Below are positions 31,612 through 40,544 of a stretch of 45,992 nucleotides of DNA, piece by piece. The notes under the pieces are model-generated. The model was not told the DNA's origin. It searched no databases and saw only the letters and a program-made list of their open reading frames with translations. How positions within the stretch are numbered: the first letter of the stretch is position 1; each line of letters begins with the position of its first letter. A program made the position numbers and the translations under genes. This DNA is from Acidobacteriota bacterium (GTDB lineage: Bacteria > Acidobacteriota > Vicinamibacteria > Vicinamibacterales > UBA8438): NCBI GenBank assembly GCA_011523845.1, contig WTFV01000195.1, positions 1 to 45,992 of the forward strand, given 5' to 3'.

Positions 31612-32895
31612 TCAGGGCGTCTCCTGTGACCGTGCGACCCACGAGGCCAGGCTCTGATGGAAAACGAGTTCGTGATCGGGCAGCAGCTCGGGGTGCAGGA
31701 TCCTGATGTGGTCGGCCAGATCCCATTGGGGATACAGGAGTCCCATATCCCAGTAGGGATTCGGGCCACCGGGGGAACCACCGTGCTTGATATGGACTGC
31801 GCCCCGCCGCAGCATCGGGAGCTGGCGTGTGTACGGATTCGTGGCGATCACGTCGAGAAGGTCCCGGCGGCCGGCGTGCGCGTCGGTCAACAACCAGACG
31901 TCGGCGTCGAGACCTCGATCGTAGGCTACCTCCATGTGATGCACGAACTGGTTGGACACGGAATCGTTGTCGTCGAGCACGAAATCGCCGCCGGCATCGG
32001 CGATCATTCGGGCCGACGCATTGCGCCCGCCCGGCGTCCACCAGCCGTCGCCCACCGGGATATCCACAAGGACCCGCGGACGTGCCGAGACGTTGCGGGC
32101 CCTGGCGGCCAATGCGTCGTATTCCGACTCCACGCGAGCAAAGTGCGCTTCGGCCTCGGCTTCCTTGTTGAACAGCATTGCAAAGAACTTGATCCACTCC
32201 GCCCGGCCGAGCGGCGTCTCCTCGAGCCGCTCGACAGGCAGCAGATTCGTGATGCCGAGCGCGCGGTACTGCTCGTAGCCCCGCATGATCGCCATGTACG
32301 GCGCGTAACTGAGAAAGACATCCGGTTCGAGGGCGGCGGCCTGTTCCACGGACCGATGCCGGCGTATGCGGCCCTCCTCGATCAGGCGCACCAGGTTGGG
32401 CGACGTCGCGTGAGCGATGCTGCCGCCCAGGGACACGAGCCGATCGGATACCCCCAGGAGGTCCGAGATCCCTCCGTAGTGATAGTTCTGCGCCGACCAT
32501 CGGCGCACCGGGACCCACACGAGCACCGCGTCGGGATAGCCGGCGGGCCGAGGGGTGCCGCGCTGCACCATGAGGACCTGCTGCCGCTGGCCGCCCATGC
32601 CGGCGAGCACGATGTCCGCGATCTTGAAATGCCCGTGGTATTCGACCGTCAGTTTCGTGGCGTGTCGGAATCGAGCCTTCTGCGGAAAGTAATCCACCGT
32701 CGAATCGAAGCGGGCGACCCGCTCGGATTGCAGGTTAGCGGCCGGTGCGTGCCCCGAACGGATCGGATCCGCCGGCGCTGGTGGAGGTTCGGGCTCGAGA
32801 CGGCACGCCGTGCCCGCGAGGAGAGCGAGTGCAGTGACCAATGGCATGGCGCCGCGCAACGAACGCAACGGGCGACGGAGGGCGCCCGACGTCAT
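31612..32895 (-). CDS. ABC transporter substrate-binding lipoprotein (FepB/BtuF-like)
   Basis: 427 residues from ATG 32895, whose ATGA overlaps the stop of the ATPase gene. The signal ends in lipobox LAGTAC with Cys31. Helical-backbone binding-protein features follow: LTVEYHGHFKIADIVLAG, ISDLLGVSDRLVSLGG, LEPDVFLSYAPYMAIM, ITNLLPVERLEETPLGRAEW, VSARPRVLVDIP and LPMLRRGAVH. It binds a metal chelate or corrinoid in the periplasm and delivers it to the permease that follows. The ligand cannot be told. Confidence 0.92.
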   Translation of the reverse strand: MTSGALRRPLRSLRGAMPLVTALALLAGTACRLEPEPPPAPADPIRSGHAPAANLQSERVARFDSTVDYFPQKARFRHATKLTVEYHGHFKIADIVLAGMGGQRQQVLMVQRGTPRPAGYPDAVLVWVPVRRWSAQNYHYGGISDLLGVSDRLVSLGGSIAHATSPNLVRLIEEGRIRRHRSVEQAAALEPDVFLSYAPYMAIMRGYEQYRALGITNLLPVERLEETPLGRAEWIKFFAMLFNKEAEAEAHFARVESEYDALAARARNVSARPRVLVDIPVGDGWWTPGGRNASARMIADAGGDFVLDDNDSVSNQFVHHMEVAYDRGLDADVWLLTDAHAGRRDLLDVIATNPYTRQLPMLRRGAVHIKHGGSPGGPNPYWDMGLLYPQWDLADHIRILHPELLPDHELVFHQSLASWVARSQETP

Positions 32896-33959
32896 GCGTC
32901 GGATCCGATCGTCTCGACCTGGTGCTCGTGACGTGTGCGTAGCGCCTGGATCAGTTCCTCCAGGTTCGCATGCTGGTGCGACGCATCGTCGAAGTGCACA
33001 TTCCACCGCATGCCGGCTGCGCCGCGGGTGACCTCTATTCGGACCCCGGACTTTCCTCCGGTCGGTGCGGCATAGAAACCGTAGCGTTCGAGCGCACGCT
33101 CGGTCCACGTCACACCGGACGCATCGCCCGTCGTCGTGACAGGCCAGCGCCGAGGATGTCGTACGCGAAACGAGCCGCTCTGTTCGTCGAACGCCACGTC
33201 GGCGAGACTGAAGGCGGCCTGAAATGCGCCGTTCAGCACCAGGGTCTCGGGCATCGCCGTGTGAAGGGGCCGACCCTTCGGCATCAGCCAGATGCGGTCT
33301 GCAGTACGGAGGGCCAAATCGAGGTCGTGCGTCGAGAGAAGCACGGCACAGCCCCATTCGTGCGCGGCGCGGCGCAGGAGCTGCATGATCTCGATGCGCC
33401 GGGGCAGGTCGAGGAACCCGGTGATCTCGTCGAGGATCATCGCGGCCGGCTCTTGCGCCAGCGCGCGGGCGATCATGACTCGCTGCCGCTCTCCGTCGCT
33501 GAGCTCCGCCACATGGCGCCAGCCCAGCTCGGTGGCGCCGACCGCTTCGAGCGCCTGCCCGACCATGTCGCGGTCGTGCGCCGCGAGCGTGCCGCCCCAA
33601 TCGGTGTACGGCACCCGCCCGAAGGCGACCAGGTCGTACGCCGTGAGCATCGGCACCTGAACGGGCTCGGTCAGCACGACCGCGAGGCGTCGCGCTCGAC
33701 TCGCCGGCGGCATGCGATGCACGTCGGCGCCATCGAAACGCACCACGCCCTCGAGCGGCATCTGCAGCCCCGCCATCGTCCGCATGAGCGTGCTCTTCCC
33801 TGCGCCGTTCGGCCCGATCAGGCAGGCGAGCTCTCCGGCCCTGAGCGTCTCGTCGATCCGGCTCGAGACGGCCGTGCGCCGGCCGTTCGCCGCGTAGCCC
33901 GGCACCACGCCATCGAGCTGCAGCAGCGGCGCGCCGGCAGCATGTGCTGACCGCAACAC
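32892..33959 (-). CDS. FepC/BtuD-like ABC transporter ATP-binding protein with C-terminal extension
   Basis: 355 residues from GTG 33959; no clear ribosome site is seen. Walker A GPNGAGKS (49-56), signature LSDGERQR (153-160), Walker B AMILDE (173-178) and switch His211 are intact. Residues about 265-355 form an extension beyond the usual 255-270 residues, with RVRHPRRWPVTTTGD, WTERALERYGFYA and MRWNVHFDDASHQHANLEEL; I do not know this domain. The gene opens the three-gene ABC set and follows the TonB receptor by 117 bases. Confidence 0.92.
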   Translation of the reverse strand: MLRSAHAAGAPLLQLDGVVPGYAANGRRTAVSSRIDETLRAGELACLIGPNGAGKSTLMRTMAGLQMPLEGVVRFDGADVHRMPPASRARRLAVVLTEPVQVPMLTAYDLVAFGRVPYTDWGGTLAAHDRDMVGQALEAVGATELGWRHVAELSDGERQRVMIARALAQEPAAMILDEITGFLDLPRRIEIMQLLRRAAHEWGCAVLLSTHDLDLALRTADRIWLMPKGRPLHTAMPETLVLNGAFQAAFSLADVAFDEQSGSFRVRHPRRWPVTTTGDASGVTWTERALERYGFYAAPTGGKSGVRIEVTRGAAGMRWNVHFDDASHQHANLEELIQALRTRHEHQVETIGSDA

Positions 33960-34076
33960 GACAGGAGTCTACCCGCTCGGGCGCTTGATCCGCCGGTTTC
34001 CCCAACGAACGGCTCCCCGAGGCCGATGAGCGGTCTTCTCTCTCGCCGCTGCCGGCAGTTGGTCCGTGCCCTGTGC

Positions 34077-37000
34077 TCAGAAAGTGAGCCTGGCGCCCAA
34101 CTGGAGCTGTCGTGCGCCGAACCCTGCCGCCGTCCTCGTGATGGCGCCGAACAACGCCGAGCTCAGGTTTGCAGTCGGCGCCGCCAGGTTGGTTCGATTG
34201 AAGACGTTGAACGCGTTGAGCTCGATCGCCAGCATGGCCCGCTCGCCGAGCGGAGCCTGCTTCCGGAGCGAGACGTCGTACGCCCACAGAGACGGCCCAC
34301 GCAGTCCGTTGTACGGAATCTGCGCGAAGGGGTCGGTGGGATCGACCGGGACGCCCAGCCGGCGCAGGCTTCTTCCTGTGGCACCAGGTACTGCGTCTTC
34401 GAGCCCGACCCGGCATAGAGGTCGTCCAGCGACCCGGCGACCAGCGCCGGACGGTCCAAGCGGTTGCCGTCGTCGTTGACATCCCGCCCGATGATGATGT
34501 TGATCGGCGGGCCCGAGCTGGCGCGCAGGGTTCCCGCGAGCGACCAGCCCCCGAACGCGGCATCGACGCCGCCGGGCCATGTCCGTCCCCAGCGTCGGCC
34601 CCGCCCGAACGGCAGCTCGATCAGATGGCTGACCGCGAGGACATGCGGAAGGTCCAAATCCGATCGCCCTTCCTCCGCCGCCAGGGGACGCTCCACGAAT
34701 GGCCCGACCTGGAAGCCTGGGTCAGCAGCGGCGCCGGTGTTGATGAGCGTCGCCGGCACCGGCGTAGTGAGCCCGATCGTGTCCGGATACGCGAAGTCGT
34801 GGAAGCGGCTGTACGTGTAGGCCACCGACGCGTGGACGCCGGACGCCGGACGGCTCTCGAGTTGCACCTGCAGCGCGTCGTACCGCGATGTGGAGGCGTT
34901 GGTCAGCATGCGGATCTCGGCGAAGCGCGGGTCAGGCCGCGACGCCTGCGGGAAACCCGGCCCGAAGTTGAGGTCGACGATCCGCGCCAGGTCTCGCCCG
35001 AAGGTGCCGACGTAGCCGGCGGACACTCGCGTGCCCCGGCCGAGGTGCTGATCTACACCTATGCTCGTCCGGTGGAACAACGGGCTCTCCATCGCCGGAT
35101 CGATGGCGAACACGCCCGGAGTATTGGGATTGAGTTCCGGCGGCCCGGCGTCCAGCAGGAACGGCACGTCGCTGGCCGAGCCTGACAGGGCGAACGGTGC
35201 GTTGACGATCAGGTTCGCGAAACCGAACTGGAAGATGCGATCGTGATACATCCCATACGCACCTCGGAGAATGGTGCCGCCGTCCCCGGTCACGTCCCAG
35301 GCGACGCCCAGCCGAGGCTGCACGTTGTCGAGGTCCCGCTGGTACGCGGGCAGGTCGCCGGTCGCGACTTCGAGCCGGTTCGACGTCCGGCCCAACGTCA
35401 ACGGCGACACGTCCGGTACGAGCGCGCCGCTTGCCGGGTCGACGGCGTACAGGTTCGCTGCACCGTCGATGTCGTAGACGCCGAAGATCGAGTATCGGAC
35501 TCCCAGATTCAGCGTCAAGCTCGGCGATACCCGCCAGTCCGCCTGGGCAAAGTACTCGTGCTGGAGCGAGCGGTACGTGCGAAACGGAGTCGACGGCAGC
35601 CCGTCGCCGCCGAAGTAGGTGGCGGTGAACGCGGAGGACACGGCGTCGGCCTGCCCCGGGCCGGCGCCGAGCAGGGCGTTCGGACCCACCAGGCCCGTGA
35701 ACCGATAAGTGGGCGTTCCCAGGCCGTTGTTCGCGAAGTCGTACTCCACGGGGCGGAGGTCGAAGCCGGACCGCAGGGTCAGGTTCCCGCGCCCCCACGT
35801 GTGGACGGCGTTCGCCTGGGGAATGAACTGCCTGTCCTCGAAAACGCAGGGGGAAGACACGAAGGGCGTTGTGAAGAACGTAGTGCCCGACACGAAGATG
35901 TTGACTCCCCGCTCTCCGACGCCCACGTTCGGAACGTCCAGAATACACACGGGTGCTCGACTCCAGAGCCAGCCACCGCGGACTTCCAGAATCTGATCCG
36001 GCGACAGCCTGTCCACGAGCTGAGCCATCCCGGAGCGAAAATCACGGGTCGTATCGACGAGCGTGCCAGGCCAGCCGAAGAACCGCTCGAACACATTCCG
36101 CGTGTGGGCGTAGCGAGCCGAGAGCGTCACCCGGTCGCTGAGTCGGTGATCGGTTCGGATGAGGGACGCATCCTGCACGTACTCGCGAGGTTGCACCACG
36201 CCGGAGACCACGACTCCCGCCTCACCGTTGGCCGAGTCGCCGTCGAACAGCGCGGCCGGGAAACCGGCGGCGACCGCGGCCGCGCGATCGGAAGCGGAGA
36301 AGGCCCGAAACTCCCCGGAGCGATTGCCCGTGCGGGGAATGAACCCCGAATCGAGGAAGGACCCGCTGAAGACGCGCCCCAGATCGCCGGGTATGAGTCC
36401 GATCAACGACGCATTCGGCAGCGTCAGGTTGCCGACCAGATCCTCGTTCTGACGGAAGCCCTCGTAGCTCGCGAAGAAGAAGTGACGGTCGCGCACGATG
36501 GGGCCGCCCGCGGTGCCGCCGAAGAGGTCATAGCGCAGCGGTGGCGGAATCGGGTTGTCGTTGTCGTCGAAGTACGGACCGGTGTTGAAGAAGTCGCGTG
36601 CGCCCATCCGGTTGTGCCGGAAATACTCGTATACGGATCCGCTGAGCGTGTTGGTGCCGGACTTCGTGACGACGTTGATCTGCCCACCCGCGCCCCGGCC
36701 GAACGATGCGTCGGCGTTGGAAGTGATCACGCGAAACTCTTCCAGGGCCTCGGTCGAGATGACGTCCGGAACCGCGAGGTTGGACGGGTTTGCCGGAGCC
36801 ATTCCTCCGATCCCCGTCCGCTCCTCGTTGGCGCTCATGCCGTCGATGACATAGTTGTTCGACGTACTGCGCGTGCCGGACACGGCGGGATTGGTCCGGG
36901 AGCCGCGGGCCGCCGTCGTCACCATGCCAGGCGCGAGCGTCGTGAGATCGAGAAAGCGTCTGCCGTTCAGCGGCAGATCTCGAATGCGCTGGCCGTCGAC

Positions 37001-37435
37001 CAGCTCGGAGACCGCTGTCGCCCGAGACGTGATCGCCGACGCCTCGACGGTGACGGCGGTGTCCACCGTCGGCAGCGGCAAGACGAGATCGACGACAACT
37101 GAGTCGCTCACCGTCAGCGTGAGGCTCTGGCGGATCTCGCCGAACCCGTCCATCCGGGCCACGAGCGAGTACAGCCCCGGCACGACGCGCGCGAACTGGT
37201 AGGTGCCCTGCTCGCCGGTGGTCGCGGTCTGGACAGCACCGGTCCCTTCATTGGTCAGGTGTACTGTAGCGCCGGGGACGACGCTGCCCGAAGGATCGTC
37301 CACGCTTCCTGACAACGTGGCGTGAACGGTGCCCTGGCCGGAAGCTCCTCCGGTTGCGAGCAGGCTGACCGCGACGGCGAGCACCCACGCAGTTGTTGTG
37401 ATCTCACGTGGACGCCTTGATTCAGACTGGAGCAT
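34077..37435 (-). CDS. TonB-dependent receptor (OAR/CarboxypepD-reg type), frameshifted near the C-terminus
   Basis: Start ATG 37435 after GGGGGAGG. The signal peptide ends near GGASGQ; a CarboxypepD-reg domain (SGSVDDPSGSVVPGATVHLT) leads to a plug (RIRDLPLNGRRFLDLT, NNYVIDGMSANEE, GQINVVTKSGTN) and the long barrel. The frame breaks at about 34370-34376: after QYLVPQEE the reading must slip by one base to continue RRLGVPVDPTDPFAQIPYNG and finish with QLQLGARLTF at 34077. Unshifted, translation runs to 34163 with a nonsense tail. About 1120 residues if repaired. The final barrel strand lies beyond the break, so the receptor is inactive unless the break is a sequencing error. It should take up the ligand for the ABC set downstream. 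Confidence 0.88.
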
Positions 37436-38045
37436 GAATCCTCCCCCGATGAGAACCTGACTTGAACGAGACTCGACGCGGACGACACTCCGCCACGATC
37501 TGCCTCTCACTGGCGTTCGCTACGTTAGGCGGCGAGGGTGGGGAACCGGAGCGAATTCGAACGAGTGGATGAAAGCGGCCGACGGATGGCATCAGGAACA
37601 CCACGAGCTGGTTATCCATTGCCGAGTAGGAGAAGCCGGACGCGACTGTAGGTCCTCCTTGCCACGCGTGACGACGTGATGTGACGATGGCGCGCCACCG
37701 AGACGCCACGCGCGCGCCTGTCCGGGATGCTGAAGGCAATTTCGACGGGCAGGCGTTCGCGGACGCTGAGCGGGCGACTTCAGGTCACGAATGGTCTTGC
37801 CCCTGGCGGCAGTCGAAAGCGTGCCCTGCTCAACAGACGCCCAGGCAAAGTCGGGCTGACGATCATCCAGGCGCTGTCGCCAGTGATCTCGTCGGACCGG
37901 GGTCGGCCGAACCGAGGCCGACGCCTATTGATCTGTCTTCTGGAGCCGATCGTCGCCGCTGGAGAGCCGGTCATTGTACCGGACGGCTCGGGCGCGGCCC
38001 GGCACGAGTACACTACTGGATACTGCACTACCCGGCGAAGTAGGC
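37436..38045. other. divergent intergenic region, no gene supported
   Basis: 610 bases between the TonB receptor (minus) and the FtsX permease (plus). Open frames of 90-120 codons on both strands show no motif, no ribosome site and no coding-like composition. Promoters for both neighbours must lie here; a GATACT hexamer at 38019-38024 is a weak -10 candidate for the permease. No repeat or hairpin stood out. Confidence 0.6.
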
Positions 38046-40484
38046 ATGACGACACTTGATGACCTGCGCGCCGCCCTTCGCCAGTGGACGGGGCGCCCGC
38101 TGTTCGCGCTCCTCGTTACCGTGACGCTCGGGTTGAGCCTTGGCCTTGCCACGGTGGCATTCAGCCTGTTCGACGCGATTCTGCTGCGGCCGTTGCCCTA
38201 CGTCGACAGCGAGCGCCTGGTTCGCGTCTTCACGTTCTCCCGTGACGCGCCGCAGTCGTTGCATGGCGCCTCCCTCCCGGACTTCGAGGACTGGCAACAG
38301 CAGGTGCAGGGTCTCTCTCGGATCGCGGCGTGGGTTTCATTCCCGACACACCTCACCGGACGCGGTCCGGCGCGGATGGTCAGGACCACCTTTGCCACGC
38401 CCCAGTTGTTCGAGACGCTTGGCGTTCGGCCGATCCTGGGCCGCACGTTTCGCGACGACGAAAACGTGCACGGAGGCGACCTCCGCAAGGTCGTGCTGGG
38501 GTACGGACTGTGGCAGGACGCATTCGGCGGATCGTCGGATGTCATCGGCCGGCAGATCCAGATCCGCGGCCGCCCGCACGAAGTGATTGGCGTGCTGCCG
38601 CCGCGGTTCGATTATCCCGATCGCACCCAGGTGTGGATGCCGCTCATGAGCCGCTACGCCATGACGGAAGTCTGGTGGAAACGGCGAGACCTGTACACCC
38701 ACGGCGTGCTCGCCCGCCGGCGGCCCGATGTGACCATCGCACAGGCACAGGCGGATATGGATGCCATCGCCCGCCGACTGGCGGAGGAGTATCCCGCCAC
38801 GAATCGCGACACGCGTGTCCGCGTGCGGCATCTGCGCGAGGCGGAGGTCGGGCAACTCGGATCCCAGCTCGCCGGCGTCACGGCGGCAGCGGTGCTGCTC
38901 TTCCTGCTCGGGTGCGTGAACGTAAGCGGCCTGTTCGTGGCGCGCGCTGCCGGCCGCGCGCAGGAGGTCGGGGTACGTACCGCGCTCGGTGCCGAACCCA
39001 GGCACCTGATGCGCCAACACGTCGTCGAGGGCCTGCTGTACGGGCTTCTTGGAGGCGTGGCGGGCGTCGCCGTTGCCGCCGCAGCCATTCCGGCTCTGTA
39101 CGCCCTCATCCCGGTGGATCTCCCCGCATGGATGCAGTTCCGCCTCGATGGCCGAACCATGGCGTTCGCGGCGAGCGCCAGCGTCGGAACCGGACTTGTC
39201 ATCAGCACGACATCGCTCGCCTGGCACATGCGCCCCAATCTCGCCAACGTGCTGAGGCAGGGCGACAAAGGAGGTCTCGAAACCAGTCCGTCATCCCGAT
39301 TGCGCCGGCAATTGATAGTAGTGCAAGTCGCACTCTCGGTTGCGTTACTGGTTGGCACGGGACTGACGGTGCGATCGCTGCTGCACCTCGGCCAGGTCGA
39401 CACGGGTATCCGCACCGACGGTGTGCTCGTCGCGTCGGTCGCGGGCGACATCCTGCCGAGCTCCACGCGCGAGGAGACCATCGCTCGGCACGCGCGCGGG
39501 TTTCGGCAAATGCGCGACGCGCTACGGATGTTACCCGGCGTTCGCGCAGTAGCCGCCGCCACCAGGATTCCATTTCTGAACGCGCCCGAAGAGCGCCCGG
39601 TTTACGAACTCTATTCGCGCCGGCGGGACACACCGGCGACAGCGTATCGCGGTGCCCTGCGAACGTCGAATGCCATGCCAGAGTATTTCGCAACGCTCGG
39701 CGTGCCCATCCTCGACGGGCGCGACTTCGCGGATACCGACACGCTGGAGACACCTCCGGTGGCGATTCTCAGCCGGCGGGCGGGCGAGCTTCTCTTTCAA
39801 GGCGAGTATCCCTTGGGGCAGCAAATACGGTGGGGCGTCGATCCGTACTTCTGGGCGACCGTCATCGGTATTGTCCCGAACACAACATGGCATCAGGCCG
39901 ATGACGGCGGCATCGAGTTCTACTTCCACCACGGGCAGTTTCCAGCGGAGACGATGCGCTTCCTGATCTCGACGAGAAATGACCCTGCGTTGCTGGCGAC
40001 CTCGGTGCGGCGCACGCTGGACTCGGTCAACCCGAACTTCGTCGTCGAGCGCGTCGTGCCGCTCGATCGCATCGCCTACGAGGCGCTTTGGCAACGCCGC
40101 CTGTGGACGTTCCTGTTTCTCGTGTTTGGAACGGTGGCCGTCGTCCTCACAAGCGTAGGGCTGTTCGCGGTCATGAGCTATCTCGTCGCCCAACGCACCC
40201 GGGAGTTCGGTGTACGGACCGCATTGGGCGCGACCCGCTCCGATATCGTCGCCACGGTCCTCCGCAATGGGGCAGGCATCGCGGCCGTCGGCACGGTATG
40301 TGGCTTGCTCGTCGCGCTTGCGATGGGCAGCTACCTCGAAGCGTTGCTGTTTCGGGTGTCCCGCTTCGACCTTGTGACATTCTCGAGTGTCTTCATCGTC
40401 ATCGGTGTGGTCACCCTGATCGCATGCGCGCTGCCAGCATGGCGCGCGTCGCGCGTGGACCCGCTCATCGCACTGCGTGACTGA
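38046..40484 (+). CDS. MacB/FtsX-type orphan ABC permease
   Basis: 812 residues from ATG 38046 (MTTLDDLRAALRQWTGRPLF). Family layout is complete: TLGLSLGLATVAFSLFDAIL, LLRPLPYVDSERLVRVF, the MacB core with GRTFRDDENVHGGDLRKVVL, a helix block with FLLGCVNVSGLFVARAAG, ALGAEPRHLMRQHVVEGLLY, the second core from RRQLIVVQVALSVALLVGTG, and the FtsX end TVAVVLTSVGLFAVMSYLVA to WRASRVDPLIALRD. It lacks the N-terminal prefix domain. Its 3' end points at the truncated response-regulator remnant 10 bases away; no ATPase is adjacent. Confidence 0.9.
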   Translation: MTTLDDLRAALRQWTGRPLFALLVTVTLGLSLGLATVAFSLFDAILLRPLPYVDSERLVRVFTFSRDAPQSLHGASLPDFEDWQQQVQGLSRIAAWVSFPTHLTGRGPARMVRTTFATPQLFETLGVRPILGRTFRDDENVHGGDLRKVVLGYGLWQDAFGGSSDVIGRQIQIRGRPHEVIGVLPPRFDYPDRTQVWMPLMSRYAMTEVWWKRRDLYTHGVLARRRPDVTIAQAQADMDAIARRLAEEYPATNRDTRVRVRHLREAEVGQLGSQLAGVTAAAVLLFLLGCVNVSGLFVARAAGRAQEVGVRTALGAEPRHLMRQHVVEGLLYGLLGGVAGVAVAAAAIPALYALIPVDLPAWMQFRLDGRTMAFAASASVGTGLVISTTSLAWHMRPNLANVLRQGDKGGLETSPSSRLRRQLIVVQVALSVALLVGTGLTVRSLLHLGQVDTGIRTDGVLVASVAGDILPSSTREETIARHARGFRQMRDALRMLPGVRAVAAATRIPFLNAPEERPVYELYSRRRDTPATAYRGALRTSNAMPEYFATLGVPILDGRDFADTDTLETPPVAILSRRAGELLFQGEYPLGQQIRWGVDPYFWATVIGIVPNTTWHQADDGGIEFYFHHGQFPAETMRFLISTRNDPALLATSVRRTLDSVNPNFVVERVVPLDRIAYEALWQRRLWTFLFLVFGTVAVVLTSVGLFAVMSYLVAQRTREFGVRTALGATRSDIVATVLRNGAGIAAVGTVCGLLVALAMGSYLEALLFRVSRFDLVTFSSVFIVIGVVTLIACALPAWRASRVDPLIALRD

Positions 40485-40493
40485 TCACGCGGG

Positions 40494-40544
40494 TCAGGCC
40501 ATCCCATCGTCGGCGACCACGACCCGCAGGGCCCGAGAACTCAT
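40494..40544 (-). pseudogene. response-regulator remnant (first 13 codons only)
   Basis: ATG 40544 overlaps the kinase stop (ATGA) and encodes MSSRALRVVVADD, then GMA and a stop. The same 13 residues begin the regulator at 45922, where they continue with ERPARAFLVD. The gene was therefore cut after codon 13, near 40505. The convergent FtsX gene ends 10 bases away, marking a rearrangement point. Confidence 0.8.

Noticed and set aside
28629..31706. 1025-codon plus-strand open frame
   Set aside because: It lies opposite the amidohydrolase, the small Cys/His protein and the FecCD permease, all of which have clear family features.
37681..38059. Open frames of 110-120 codons upstream of the FtsX gene
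   Set aside because: No motif, no ribosome site and both overlap each other; probably promoter region.
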